A stretch of DNA of 64,000 nucleotides, from positions 930,001 through 994,000 of the forward strand of contig JAIXMG010000003.1 in NCBI GenBank assembly GCA_025201345.1. The letters run 5' to 3'. Positions 22,385 through 35,389 of the stretch are shown here, piece after piece. Numbering within the stretch: the stretch's first letter is position 1; each line of letters opens with the position of its first letter. The stretch comes from Thamnidium elegans. Its lineage: Eukaryota; Mucoromycota; Mucoromycetes; Mucorales; Mucoraceae. Below the pieces are notes generated by a model, which saw only the letters and a list, made by a program, of their open reading frames with translations, did not search any database and was not told the DNA's origin. The translations under genes were made by a program, and so were the position numbers.

Positions 22385-22706
22385 ATTCTCACTTTTACCT
22401 TCTTTTTTTTTTTTACCTCCAATATTTTGTATATCATATAAAAAAAACAAAAAATATTCATCCTCCCTGAAAATAACAAGTAATCAATAATAACCTAAAA
22501 GTAACTTATGTTCATTTTAATTATATATTATTATTATTATAGTAATGTTACAAGTGGGGAAAAAAGATAGATAGTATTAATATACAAAAATAAGAGAAAA
22601 AAGAAAATAAAAAAGGGGGGCAGGAATAACAGTAGTGTAAAAAGAATTATTTTAAATGAAAAAAAAAAAAAAAAAAAAAAAAAAAATAGTTCAATTTTGA
22701 ATTTCG
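22385..22706. other. Convergent spacer with A28 tract
   Basis: 3' ends of two convergent genes. It contains an uninterrupted A28 at 22659-22686 and a G6 run near 22615. No gene seen. Confidence 0.4.
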
Positions 22707-24183
22707 TTAAAAGCTTCTACTACCAGTATAGTGTAGCCATTGACTACTACTATTTTTCAGTCGGCTTGCCTCAAGTACCTGTCTTGTAAACCTTACATCG
22801 TTTTGACTACTACTTTCTGCTTCCAGTTGTTTCCGATATTGTGACTTTGGTAGCTTTACTGTAATTGCAAACTTTGAAAAATGTTGTTCGTTTTCATCCT
22901 CTTCTTCTTCTTGGTGATACTGTAATGCGTTATGATAGCTTACGGAACTGGATGCTATTGTGCTATCATTAATAATATCATCATTTTCTTGCGCATTACA
23001 TGTGAACTAATATATAAAAAAAAAATGTAAAAATAGAATAACCATGTAAGTCTTTTTGGTCTATAATTATACACAATTGCTGGGATTTTTCTTTTACCTC
23101 GGATTTATGACGGCTAGTTGAAGCTTGATATGGATTAGAAGATTCTTGCACAGTTGTTACGGAAGAAGGTCTACTATGAATTAAACCACCAGATACAATG
23201 GCAGAAATTCTTCTTTCAAACGATTCTGGCGAACTAGGATACGCTGTCTCTGACGGAAATCTCCACATCAAAGGCGCGGGCTGAGTGGGTTCCTCTCCAG
23301 CCACTACGGTTCCACTCTTTTTCCGTTCCCAAATGTCCAACTCGTCCACTCCTCGTCTACGGTTAGGGTCAAGCCAAATCTCGGATCTTGGTACTAAGGT
23401 CAGAAAAGAGTTATCAATCGGTTTAAATGTAGAGGATATGGGAACATTTAAATTATCAATTGTAGGACGTTCACCTAGTATAGGTAAGGACGAGTGTCGC
23501 TGCTTTTGTTGGGGCCTCTCTGTGTTATTATTATTAAACTTGTTGGGGAAAAACTTTGCTAACCAAGAAGGAGCTAACGAAGGTCGACGGGTAGTGGAAT
23601 TACTGTCTTCCATCATAATACGATCTAAATCAGATTTTTCGTATCGAATTGGTTCGTGTTGTTGTTGTTGATAATCTACGTAAGTGCTGTCTTGATCATT
23701 ACGGTGTAACGGAGAAGTTATGGCTAGCCATGGTATAATATTAGATAGAGTTGTACTAATTGGACTACCTGCATTAGCTTTTTTGTTATTTTCGTCCTCA
23801 AAGTTCGTTGCCTCCTCGGCATCTCGGCGGCGGCGTCGTCGTCGTTGTGATGAACGATTTGCTTGATAAAACCTATAAGCTAAATAAATAAGGCAGCCTA
23901 AAACTGTTAAAATGCCGATAATGGCAAATGCAAGAATTACTGGCAGAAATCGATGGATACGATGCTCCCATACATCTTCTGCATAGGTTGTCGGTCCATA
24001 GCCGTTGTTTGATAATGTAGGTCCGTAATTAGACGCGGTAATAGTAGATGTAACATAGTCCGTATAAGTGATGGTAGAAATTGGTTGTACTGTTTTTATT
24101 CTGGTAGATATAGTAGATGAAAGAGACTGTTCACCAGAAGCCTCCTTCTGACTGATGCTGGATGGGTAGGTCGTATCTGACAT
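22707..24183 (-). CDS. Single-pass membrane protein of unknown function
   Basis: About 460 residues in two exons. No cleavable signal peptide is seen. Residues 1-75 are Ser/Thr-rich and probably outside the cytosol. One transmembrane helix follows (LPVILAFAIIGILTVLGCLI), then YRFYQANRSSQRRRRRRRD with seven consecutive arginines, marking the cytosolic side by the positive-inside rule. The long tail is rich in Ser, Asn and Pro, with an acidic EEEEEDENE stretch in the second exon; it ends LHYTGSRSF. The organisation (S/T-rich ectodomain, one helix, basic then phosphorylatable tail) resembles fungal cell-wall sensors such as Mid2, but there is no recognisable WSC or Mid2 domain. I do not recognise the family. 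Confidence 0.65.
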
Positions 24184-24442
24184 GCCAGTTATATATATAA
24201 ATATATATATATATACTTATAGAAAAAAAAAAGAAAAAAAAAGACGGAAGGTGTAAAAAAAAAAAGTATTAAATGGTTTAAAAATGCCAATAACAAGGAG
24301 AAGACGAAAGAATGAAAAAGATATGTATTTTACACTCGACTGTTCCAATATAATAAATCTTGGAGATAGCATTCATGTTGAAATTATGCCTGAGCTTTTT
24401 TTCTATAACTGATCCACGTTTATATAAAAAGTAACCAACTGC

Positions 24443-24473
<31 letters not shown>

Positions 24474-24942
24474 CTCTTTTTTTTTTATATCCTTTTCTTA
24501 AAAATGTTGTTTTTAGCACCATCATGTCAAAGGTAATTTATATTAATTAGGCAGCATAATAACCGATCATAAAATTAGTTTTGGCTCGAGATATTACCTG
24601 TATAAATATATAGAATGACAATGTTTTAGTAGTAATAAGAAAATACTCGAATGTTACAAAATAAAGTATGTGACAACAACATTCCTGGTTTTGAAATTTC
24701 CCAAATCTTAGTATTTAAATTTTAAGTCGTCATGACTAAATTTTGCCTTTTTTTAATTTGTTTATTGTTGTTTATTGTTTAAAAAAAAGAAAAAAAAAAA
24801 AGAAAGAAAGAGTAATAGTATGAAGTAATAAAAAATATAAAGATATATGTGTAAATAAAAAAGAAAATAAATGTACAAATGAAAATGATAAGGAAATTTT
24901 GTTTTTTTTTTGTGAATGGAGATTTTTTTTCCTAAACGGAAA
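24184..24942. other. AT-rich spacer, no gene
   Basis: Promoter side of the membrane-protein gene and 3' side of the ammonium permease gene. Dominated by T- and A-runs (24441-24486 is almost all T with scattered C). No coding sequence seen. Confidence 0.4.
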
Positions 24943-27441
24943 TTATTGTGGTTCTGCCTTCGTCTTTTCGGAATTACCAGAACTTGAACCCGGCGAAGAG
25001 TTTTTTGCTTCTAAAATAATAGTTTCTTTACTAATATCGTAAGACATTGGGTGATGATCGAATTCAACAGTTTCGTTTTCCCGGTTCTCTTCCCTAATCT
25101 TGCTAGGCGGTTTTTGTAAAAGGTCGCCACCTGTTGGTTTATCAAATGAGTGTAATGGGAAAGCACCTAAATCTTTCTGTTGATTATAGTCTAAAACCGG
25201 TTTTTCTATAAGATCAGGAACGCCTCTTATTACAGTGCCTCTATCAACCATGAGAAGTTTTTTAAGTTTGGTTAAACGAGGACTTCTGTTTCGACTACAT
25301 TGAGAGCGTGTATCAATTACTACGTTGGGACTTTCCTCGTTACTGCTACGTGATGGCGTTTGTATTTCTTCGTCGAAAGGAAGGTAAGCGTAAGCACGTT
25401 CACCCATTTCTGCCCAATCGGTACCAATAATTTCGTCTTCATCAGCTAAACGTAAGTAGAGTGAAGGAATCATATTGATAACGAGTAAAATAATGTAACT
25501 ATAGTAATAAATTAGTTTATGTTTTGCATAATTTTTCTTCTTTTAAAAAAAAAAGACATACGTGACTACAAAGGACCAAACGGAAACGGCAGCAATACCT
25601 GCGAGTTGATAAGGGACAAGCATCCAGTTGCCGTCTAACCAACCACCATTAGGCATAAGGTCATAGGAGGTACCTTCAGGGTAACCAAGTGCGATGATTT
25701 CTTTTTGAGCAAAGACTCCTGTCAAAATCAATCCTACAAGACCACCGACATAATGAACTAGTAATAAAAAAAGAGTTAAATGACTATAGAGCTGTTTTTT
25801 ATAGATTATATTTACCACCAAATACATCAAGACAATCGTCAATTCTCATCTTGTGTTTATAATGAATAGCAACATAACAAACAAGAGATCCAATGGCACC
25901 GAAAGCAAGAGAACTGGAAGGAGATACATATCCAGAACCAGGAGTAATAGTAGCTAAACCGGCAACGGCACCAGTACATAAACCGATAATACTCCATTTA
26001 CGAGTTTGACGGTAATCTAAAAGTACCCAAACAACAGCTGCAGTACAAGCGGAAAGATGAGTAGCGACAAGGGAGTTTACACTACGAGCGTTTGCTGCCA
26101 ATGCACTACCGGCATTAAATGCAAACCAACCTAATAATATACTTATATAAATAAAGCGGTTGTTTATATATCATTTATTCTCTTACCAAACCACATGAGA
26201 GCCAAACCAAGGAATACAAAAGATACGTTGTGAGGTGTATTTACATTTTCATTATAGTCACGACGTTTTCCGAGCACCATGGCATAAGCAACTATATTGT
26301 TCTGTGTCAGTCATATATTTGGAATATTTTGAGGGTTTTTTATCTATATATACCTGCTGCTAGTCCACTCGAGATATGTACAGGAATACCGCTAAATAAA
26401 TGACATGTGTTAATAATAATGATAATAATTAAGTTTTTTCTTTTATTTTATTTACCCAGCATAATCGATGCAGCCAAGTTTATATAGCCAACCGTTAGAG
26501 TTCCAAAGCCAGTTTGTGATAACATCTGTTATTTAAAATTAGCAAAATGTTTAGTATTGGGGACAATACAAATTATTACTATTATTATTATTACCATAGA
26601 CGAGAGTTGTCCATACAAAAATAAAGATCATTGCTGGACCGAGCTAAAATAACGCAAAGTAGATAGTTTAGTCATGTGATAGAGCGATTATTTTCAGCAT
26701 TATTTTAGAGAAAAAAAGGGGAGAGGAGACATACCGACATGCGCTCAGCTGCCGATCCAAAAGCGAGAGCTATTGGCGGGTAAAGAGATATATATATTAG
26801 AGTTTTTCCGAGGAATTGGATTAATTAAAAAAGAATATACCTGGAGTAATGGCGGCAAACATTGCTTGAAAAATCATAAAGGCAGAAGCAGGAATTGTTT
26901 GACCAGGTATAGGTTTCATTCCAACACCTCTTAATAAAAAGTGAGCTATATAAAATAAAAGGAGAATGAGTTATATATGTATAGTTAAAGAGGTATATAT
27001 ATATATATATATATATATTACCAGAGTCACCAATGAAACTGCCGCCTGTTGCTGAGAAGGTTAATGAATAACCTATTAAGTACCACTATAAAAAAAATAG
27101 CTTAGTTTTTTTTTAATACATTAAAGGTCATTCTGCATTACTTACTTGAAATGATACAACAGCTACTGATAGAACAGTCAAGTACATTAACGAGAGAGCA
27201 TTTTTGGCACGAGCAAGACCCGCATAAAAAAAACCAAGCGCGGGTGACTAAATAAAAAAGGGGATATCAAAGGATAACAGATAAATAACAAAAAAAAGGA
27301 GAACGAGTTGTAAGCTAGATTTACCATTAGAAACACAAGACATGCACAAATCATAACCCAAGCAGTATCACCACTATCAATGGCATAAAGAGGAGTTGGT
27401 GAGGCAGGATCAAGTCCACCCATCGTTGTATTGTCAGGCAT
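24943..27441 (-). CDS. MEP: Ammonium transporter (Amt/Mep family)
   Basis: Plasma-membrane ammonium permease, normally a trimer of 11-helix subunits. About a dozen exons. The N-terminus has SGDTAWVMICACLVFLM, then SPALGFFYAGLARAKNALS, the family signature. The twin pore histidines are both present: VHISSGLAA and FGVHYVGGLVGLILTG. Other landmarks are FGSAAERMS, LGWFAFNAGSALAA, and TITPGSGYVSP. After the last helix, DEDEIIGTDWAEMGERAYAY is the conserved cytosolic regulatory segment. The tail then continues for about 160 residues, rich in Ser, Glu and Pro, longer than in many family members and a likely site of phosphorylation control. The start is the ATG giving MPDNTTMGGLDPASPTPLY. Confidence 0.9.
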
Positions 27442-27960
27442 AATCGTAAAATTAATTTGATCAAAAATTGGTTTTTAACTTAAGAGAGTGAAAAAAGAAA
27501 AAAAAAAGAAAGAGAAATAAAGAAGTGAAAAAGATCTTCAAAAAATAAAATCAATTTATGTCAAAAAAAGTACAAATCAAACTTTGGTAATAGGTGTTTA
27601 ATATAAATTAAAGAGAGCAGGTGATATTTGTTATTATTATTTTATACAAAAAAAGAAGGCTAAAACTGAAAAAAAAAAAAAAAAAAAAAAAAACTAAGAT
27701 TTACATGGAGATATAGATAAGACAATAGCATTGATAAGGCGGTAAGCTAATTGATAGGTAACCGAAGCGGAAATTTTGATTGGTTTAATTTCGATCAAAC
27801 AGTGTGTACTTTTAGCTTGGAATATAAGATAAGATTCTTACTCACTTTAATGTTTACTAGTGACATGACTTTAATAAATATCTAAAGTGCTATCAATACT
27901 GTCATTCGTTTATAGACAAATATATGCTGCCACATTTTCAATTATTATTATATAGAAAAC

Positions 27961-27991
<31 letters not shown>

Positions 27992-30204
27992 GTATAATAA
28001 CAGAAAATAACTATATAAATTATCATGTTTCACAGCATACGCATTATCTTACACTTCTCAGTCCGCATCATAGAAACCTTTCTTCAAAAAAAAATCAATA
28101 TAGAAGAAACGATTTATGTTTTTACACTGTTACATCTTCTGCAATATTCGGTATATATAAATAATACCGGTTCATCCAACATAAATCGAGTAAAGGAAAA
28201 ATTCTGATCGAGTTATTGCGCATATTTCTTAATCGTAATTAACTTATACATCTTGTATTGCGCCTAGTCTTTGGTTATCATTATAAAGTTTCTTTTTCTT
28301 ACTCTATATTCGTTTGCGGTGGATGTATATCATTGTTTTGGTTAAGTTAGAAGAGATAAAATACATGTGAAATCAAGTGTTTCACAATACAAAGACTCGA
28401 GCTAGTTGGGGTATTCGATTGGTTACTGTCACGTTTGGCTATGGTAAATAAACATAGTTTGCTCCTCTATTGTAATACCTATGACTGTGCGTAATTTTGT
28501 TCTAGTGGTGAGAATAGGCACAGTAACTGATAGTTCCATCTTAAATATATCTCCTTATATTGCCTAATAATAAAATGAACGAAACAAATAAATAAAACAG
28601 AGTGATTGTGTCAAATAGATTTTATATGCTACTGTATTTTAAAAGGTAATAACTCGTACTATTTATTTATTCTTTTAAAAAAAAGGATGGCATTTAAGGG
28701 CCATCCTCAATCATTGCCCTTTTTTATAATTATTTAAATTAATCTGACTAAATCAACTTGACCCTTTTGAAAATCTTTTTTTTTCTACTTCTTGTCTTCT
28801 AAATATTTCATGCAGTTATGGAACTACGTACTTTAATGTTGATACAGGATTTTTTACCTTACATTACTGATGTCTGTACCCGGTTTACTACGAGACGAAA
28901 TAATAAAATAAATAGCTGTAAATACGTTTCGGAAATTGCACCTTCTTTCGTCCCCTTCCATACGTCAATAAAACTCGTTGCGAACAGTTCCTCAATAAAA
29001 CGCTGGATATAGTAATGTATGTAACCCTAAGTTTCTAAATATATCGGTTCTCCCCTTAAAAAAAAGCATAAATAAACATAGAACATCATTTTAGTTATGA
29101 ACAAATTTGGAAAATCCTTTTTGGCGGTTCTCCCAATAGTTTTTCTAGCGCATTAAAAAATGATATTTAATTATATTTATAGTTAGATAATAATAAAAAC
29201 TTATCTGTCAAAGTAATTATTTCTAAATCGTATAACTACATACTTTAGCTTGAAAGGTTGGGTAGCGCGCCTTCGTTATTACAAACGAATGTTTCTTGCT
29301 ATAAAATACATTCACTTTTCAAACAAGCATCGAAACTCCCCTTTTTTGTTATATCTACCCAACAAAACCAAAAAGGAGTTAATTACAATTTACGGAAGCT
29401 CATTTGATTGTGCCTCAACAGTGTGACACTTTAAATATTATTATTTTTCAGACATCATTTTGGCAAAAGAGATGTATGTATACTCATGATCAACAAATAA
29501 ACCTTCTTTTTCTTTTTAATATAATCTTTTACATTCCTGTTTATAAACAGCAAATAATAAATAGTAAAATAAAATAGGCTTTAATTGTTCGATAGAAACG
29601 AAAGCTTAACTTTTTATTTTGTTTGACTCAACAGTAAAATGTTCCCAACCCCCTTTTTTTGTTTTGTTTTGTTTTGGAGATCTATTTTAGCGCCAACAAT
29701 AGATGGCATTCTGTTTGAAACAGTATCATGTATTATGATAAATGAGGCACGCATCACTTTGCTTTTGATGCAATATGCAAGGTTGAATTGATCGCGTATA
29801 CATACAAGTTTTTAAAGTACTCGGCAGGTGAGCAACTTGGGTTCTTTTTTAGTTTCAGGATGATAGTTTGTTACGAGTATTGGTGTATTACATCATTCCG
29901 AATTAAGCTTTTTGATGGTACTGCATAAACATTACGAGTTTTTCTAGTGCACAAAATAAAGAACGGAATAGATCCATAATCACTTTTTTTTTTATTATTA
30001 TTAGTGATATAACTCATGAAATAAAGATTTTTTACACGTTTGCCTTTAACCAATAATGAATAGTATCGAGATATCAGTATTTAACGATGGAATATTCGGA
30101 ATAACCCCGCGGGAACAAACGGAACTGTGTACCCGACGTCAGATAAATTATAACAGGAATATTTATATATATACAGTAAGACAGCTGGTGAGTTATTTCT
30201 TTTC

Positions 30205-30235
<31 letters not shown>

Positions 30236-30455
30236 AGGAGGGCAGAAGAACTGACCTCACACTTGCATGATTAAAAAAGGAATTTAGCGGTTTAGCCAGA
30301 TTTTTTAAGTGTTACACCAAACATTAGATACGGCAAGAGAGATTAAATGTATATTTGCAACAGAGAGGTGGCATATTTAATATTTATTAAATAATATGTA
30401 AAAAGTAAAAGTAATATAATAATGATGGCAAAAAAAATAAATTAATATATATTGT
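27442..30455. other. 3-kb gene-poor spacer
   Basis: No supported gene. It holds T29 at 27963-27991, A29 at 30205-30233 and an A-run near 27669-27693. A short inverted repeat GGATGGC...GCCATCC at about 28685-28706 could form a hairpin. Small open frames at 28025, 28818 and 30056 do not resemble proteins and lack supporting splice sites. It lies upstream of the ammonium permease, so nitrogen-responsive promoter sequence is likely near 27442-27900, but I cannot point to specific sites. Confidence 0.4.
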
Positions 30456-32652
30456 TTAAACCTTTTTTTTGTTTTCGCTTTCTAATTGATATTCGTGTGG
30501 TATATCTTCATTATGATCTAAGGCCTTTGCCATAAAACCCATGAATCTATTACCATAAACCTTAGGTTTCACAGCAGATATTTCATTCTTATCTTGTGTT
30601 ATTGATTTAAAAAAATGCTCAGATTTTTTCTTCATATCGTAAGGTGTTAAAATATCAATGATACCCAAGAAATAGAGTGAAGGAGCAGCTCTATTTCTTT
30701 CATCTGTTGCTTGGAAACCACCATCGTCAGCATAAAACGCACAGTTACGACGTCTATTTTAGAAATAGTAATGATTAGATTGAATCAATATATAAATATA
30801 TATATATATATATATACATACTCATCAAAGAGAGTATCGGGGAGCTCAGATGCATTTAATTTATCGGGGTTTGCTTCCATGATTACCTTACGATAAACCA
30901 TGGCCTTACTTTCACGACGTTTCATCATGGAAGCTCGTCTTTCAGCAAGTTTTGTATCAGGCTAATAATAATATAATATTTAGTCTCATAATATAAAAGT
31001 ATATAAACTTTAAATTGTACCTGGAAGAATTGTAGTGTCGAGTTACGGACATTTTCTTTGTTTCCCCTGACGATATCATGAACACCAATCATTAGACTGT
31101 AATCCATAATGTTCATTCTAACCAAGAGCTATTATTTATAATTAATAAAATAAAGTTATCATAGGTCTGTTAATTCTTATTATTTACCTTGACATCACGC
31201 AAAAGTTGGGTTATAAACAATTTACGCTTTTTAGGACCAAGCTGTAATTTTTTGCATTGCTTTTCCCAGTTTAAATCTTTCATGACAGCATAAGGGTTTT
31301 TCTTGATTTCTTCTTCAGGTAAGAAGCGACCAAGAGTAGAACCCTTTAAATCATACGTTTCGTGAATATCTTTGTTTGGTGGTAATACGTTGCCCATAAC
31401 TACAAAATGAATTTTACGACCATGAGGAAGTTTAACACGGTGAAGACCATAGTAACGGCAAAGTAAAGTATCAGGGTTTGAAGAAACATGCTATGTATGT
31501 ACAAATTAGTATAATAAATGAATGGAATTATAAATAAACCGTATATTTACGTCATGATATTCCTTTAATATCTTTCTCATAAATTTATGTTCAGTATGAT
31601 GAATTGTTTTAATAATGAAACGATAATCTCTAGAGTAGTAAAAGAAACTACCACTTTTACCGGGAGAACCAAGTTCAGATAAGATATATTTACTTGTTAA
31701 TGAAATCTATGTATATAGCCAATTAAGTATAAAATATACATGTATGTATATATATATATATATATGTGCGTGTGTGTTACATACCAAGTAATCAGCGGGA
31801 TCAATACCAAATCTTTCACGAAGAGCACGGAATACCCAAGGTGCATAATCTTTAAATTTGAAATCATATTTTGCACCAGGAGTTAACTCATCGCCGGTAC
31901 TAATAATAACAATAATGAAAATATAGTAAGTACTTGTATTTGATAAAATAACGATAATAGTAATAAACTTACACATCGAAAGCAAGCTTATGGGCAGCAG
32001 AAAAGTCTTGATCAACAATTGGTCTATCAGGTTTAGCCGAAACTCTTCCGACAGCAATACGAATACCAGTTAGCATGTTATACATTAAAATATAATTTTG
32101 ATGACCTTCAGAAATGAGAGTTCCCATCAATACACGATCTTCACTATCGTCTGGTTTTCTACGAGATAATCTTTTGAATGTCCTTCTTCTAGCAGTTAAT
32201 TCCTTTTGAAATTCTTCTGAGATTTCAGTATCATCTTTTTCTGTCAATACATTTCCAGTTGTATGATTACGATTCATTTGCCTCTTTCTAAAAGAAGAAG
32301 CGGGAGCTAAATTAAAACTAGTCGAATGTCTTTTAGGTTCGACAGGAGGACCATCAAGTATTTCGGTATTATTTACTGTTACATGATTTGATAGTTGAGA
32401 CTTTGGTAAACTAGTCTTACTATCATTGCTTATTGTATCACTGGTAATTGGGTATTCATGAATGGATGAGAAGGAATTTGATCGAGTTTGAGAAATTGAA
32501 CGAGGTTTTTCATTAGAAGCAGGAATGAGTGAAATAACTTGGTGCGTATGTTGTGTAGTGAGATGATGATGATTTAAATCTGATTTATTATCCAAGTTTG
32601 AATTATAAAAATAATCATTTTGTTGTTGTTGTTGTTGGGCTGCCAGAGCCAT
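30456..32652 (-). CDS. MSS4: Phosphatidylinositol-4-phosphate 5-kinase (Mss4 type)
   Basis: Makes PI(4,5)P2 at the plasma membrane, controlling actin, endocytosis and polarised growth. Seven exons. The N-terminal 150 residues are low-complexity (Gln, Ser, Asn rich) with an [12 protein letters not shown] basic patch. The lipid-kinase domain begins near [18 protein letters not shown] and has [42 protein letters not shown] (ATP lysine), [29 protein letters not shown] (catalytic Asp) and [20 protein letters not shown]. The activation-loop region with YGNRFMGFM follows near the end. The start ATG at 32652 opens [15 protein letters not shown]. All key motifs are intact. Confidence 0.9.
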
Positions 32653-32818
32653 TATAAAATATTATATGTATATATGAAAGGAAAGTAATGGGGAGGTTTT
32701 TTTTTATTTGAAAGGAAAGTAAAAATATATTATAAGAAAAAAAAATATACTTATAAAGGGGAGGTAACAGGGGATTTATTTTTATTTAGACACGTGTGAC
32801 ATGAACAAACATAGACAG

Positions 32819-35389
32819 TTATTTAAAGGCTGCAAGCTTATAACCTCTCCAAGTTTGGTATCCTGTACGACTATAGAAATCAACCAATTCAACCCAGTCT
32901 ACATATGATTTCTTTACACCACGTTCACAAAGTATCTTATTAGCATAAGCTACAATACCAATACCAATACCTCGGCCGCGTTCTTCTGAAGCTACACCAA
33001 CGCAAGCCATACCACCGCTTTCAGCTCCAAATAAATCAGGATGAGTCCAGACTAAGTCAGTTCGTTTTTCATGAGATCCTTCTGATGTATGTAAAGTAAC
33101 ACTGGCAATGATTCTGCCTTTTTTACCGCCTTCTCGTGCTACAAGCAAGTCATGATAATCACCTAATTCTGCATGGTGTTTGTATGTTGATAACCAGTAG
33201 TCAAAATATTTTTCTTGGAATTTAAACAAGTCTTCAATCTCTCCTTCTTCAATAGTACCAAACCAAATGTTTTCTTTCTTCATACGTTCAGTAATCTTAG
33301 CAGGAATTTCGTAGTCAGTCAAATCACCCATTAAGTCCCAAACTAAATTATCTTGAATAGTATATCCTCGGTGCTTGAAAAATACTTGAGCCTTTTGTCC
33401 AATTTGATCATGATTGGGTACACCACAGAAAAAACGTGGATAAGTTGAACCAAGCATTACACTAGAACCATTATTTCTAAACATTTCAAGACAATAATCA
33501 TTCAAGATAGTACCAACGCCTTTGTTTTGATAGCTTGGGTCAACCATCAAAAGAGCCAATTGTCCCGAGTTACTTGCTTTAATGGTTTGTGTAGCAGCAA
33601 AACCAATCACCTGTTTATTTTCATTTGAGACAAAGAAATGTTGCCCTTGCTCCATTCTAGAAAGTATCAAGGAGAAATCTTGGACAGAAAGAGGCCAACT
33701 AGAGCTATAAATAGTTTCCCAAAGTTGGTGACAAGATTCAAGTTGATTAATTGTATACTTTTCAACATTATATGGGGAATAACTAATAGCAGCATCACTT
33801 GCATTGGGAATAGTAATAGGAAGATGGTTTTCATTTTTAATTTTACCAAAAAGCATACGAGCAAATGATTCATAGGCAGGTGGCGTATATTCATAAGTTA
33901 CAAAATAGGTATCAATTTCGGGAAAGGCCATCAAATCATAAGGATTAATAACTGCTACAACGATCAACTTCTTGGCGAGCGATTTAGCTAAACTAACTAG
34001 TTGGGATTGGAAAGGATGAAGATTACCGTTAGCTGTACCAATAATAACATAATCGGCTTCGCTAATATGACTTGATAAATCTTGTGTATCCTCGTTAAAA
34101 ATAACATATTTTGTGTTACTATGGCGACGAGCTAAAGCTTCATACATTGAATTAAAGGGCTCTGTTTCAGAGTCAATAGCTAATGTAAGTGGTACATGTG
34201 CCGCCAAAAATAAAATTTGGTCCTCTTTCTTTGGTTGGATTGGTACAAGTTGTTGGCGGTCACGAACTAAGGTTGGTACCTTGTTATAAAGTCTATCACT
34301 TAATTCCAAATGTTCTTTACAACCAATAATACCAAGATCCTTGATAGTAAGAGCATCTTCCCAAGTTAAAAAGCGATCCTTAAGTTCAGAAACTCGAGAT
34401 AATGATTTACGTAAAGCATCTTCATCCAAAGTACCGGCAGCAAGGTCTTGATCAATGAATTTAAAACAATCTTGTTGGAATTCAAGTGTATGAGAAATCA
34501 TACTCATATCATTACCAGCTTGAAGAGCCATAATAGCACCACGAGCAGAACCAACGGTATCTTTAACGGCATCCATTTCAACGCAATCAGTAATAATAAT
34601 ACCTTCATAACCAAGTCGATTACGTAATAAATCAGTAGCAATTTCCGAAGCAATACTAGCAGGACGATTCTTTTCCTTGATAATTTTGGGTAAAGAAATA
34701 TGAGCAATCATAACAGAACTAGGGTGAGCATCACCTTTAGTAGCGATAGCTTGACGGAATGGAATCAATTCAGTTTTTTCTAAATCATTTACATCCTTAT
34801 CAATAACAGGAACACCCAAATGAGAATCAGTAGCAGTATCACCGTGACCAGGGAAATGCTTAATACTAGTGGCAACACCGTTTCTATGGTAAGCTTCAAC
34901 TTGAGCAATACCTAATTTTCCCACGAGAGCAGGGTCCTCGCCAAAAGAACGAACACCGATCACAGGATTCAAAGAATTATTATTTACATCCATGTCCGGA
35001 GCTAAATTCCAGTTAATTCCCAAAGCTAAAAGTTCTTTTGATGTAGCATTTGCAACTTGATAAGCGGCGCTGGTGGAACCAATAGCACCTAATGCCATAC
35101 TACCGGGTAAATAAGTACCACTAGACCCTAATCGACGAACAACACCATTTTCTTGGTCTACGGCAATCAACAAAGGTCTTTTATGACCAGCTTCCTTTGC
35201 AGCAGTTTGTAAAGTATGAGTTAAACGTTGGACTTGTTCAGGTGACTCAATGTTACGAGAAAAGAAGATGACCGATCCAAGATTGCGAGTACGAATGAGA
35301 TCTAAAATACCTTCGGTAGCTTCAGCACCGTGAAAACCACACATTAATAATTGACCAATATCATGGTTCATATCCGTTGTCTTTGTCAT
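32819..35389 (-). CDS. Bifunctional GH3 beta-N-acetylglucosaminidase / glucosamine N-acetyltransferase (RmNag type)
   Basis: 856 residues in a single uninterrupted frame, in a window where most genes have many introns. Residues about 1-350 form a NagZ-like GH3 domain: RPLLIAVDQENGVVRRLG, IKHFPGHGDTATDSHLGVP with the acid/base His of the NagZ Asp-His dyad, and IIITDCVEMDAVKD with the nucleophile Asp. Residues about 350-545 form the second GH3 domain. The C-terminal part, about 550-856, is a tandem GNAT region: LLMVDPSYQNKGVGTILN is a classic acetyl-CoA loop, and GVASEERGRGIGIGIVAYA is a second. This matches the architecture reported for Rhizomucor miehei RmNag, which hydrolyses GlcNAc oligosaccharides and acetylates glucosamine. 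No signal peptide, so probably intracellular chitin turnover. Confidence 0.9.
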   Translation of the reverse strand: MTKTTDMNHDIGQLLMCGFHGAEATEGILDLIRTRNLGSVIFFSRNIESPEQVQRLTHTLQTAAKEAGHKRPLLIAVDQENGVVRRLGSSGTYLPGSMALGAIGSTSAAYQVANATSKELLALGINWNLAPDMDVNNNSLNPVIGVRSFGEDPALVGKLGIAQVEAYHRNGVATSIKHFPGHGDTATDSHLGVPVIDKDVNDLEKTELIPFRQAIATKGDAHPSSVMIAHISLPKIIKEKNRPASIASEIATDLLRNRLGYEGIIITDCVEMDAVKDTVGSARGAIMALQAGNDMSMISHTLEFQQDCFKFIDQDLAAGTLDEDALRKSLSRVSELKDRFLTWEDALTIKDLGIIGCKEHLELSDRLYNKVPTLVRDRQQLVPIQPKKEDQILFLAAHVPLTLAIDSETEPFNSMYEALARRHSNTKYVIFNEDTQDLSSHISEADYVIIGTANGNLHPFQSQLVSLAKSLAKKLIVVAVINPYDLMAFPEIDTYFVTYEYTPPAYESFARMLFGKIKNENHLPITIPNASDAAISYSPYNVEKYTINQLESCHQLWETIYSSSWPLSVQDFSLILSRMEQGQHFFVSNENKQVIGFAATQTIKASNSGQLALLMVDPSYQNKGVGTILNDYCLEMFRNNGSSVMLGSTYPRFFCGVPNHDQIGQKAQVFFKHRGYTIQDNLVWDLMGDLTDYEIPAKITERMKKENIWFGTIEEGEIEDLFKFQEKYFDYWLSTYKHHAELGDYHDLLVAREGGKKGRIIASVTLHTSEGSHEKRTDLVWTHPDLFGAESGGMACVGVASEERGRGIGIGIVAYANKILCERGVKKSYVDWVELVDFYSRTGYQTWRGYKLAAFK

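Noticed and set aside
30056..30274. Open frame through the A29 tract.
   Set aside because: Half of it is poly-lysine from the homopolymer; no start context or homology.
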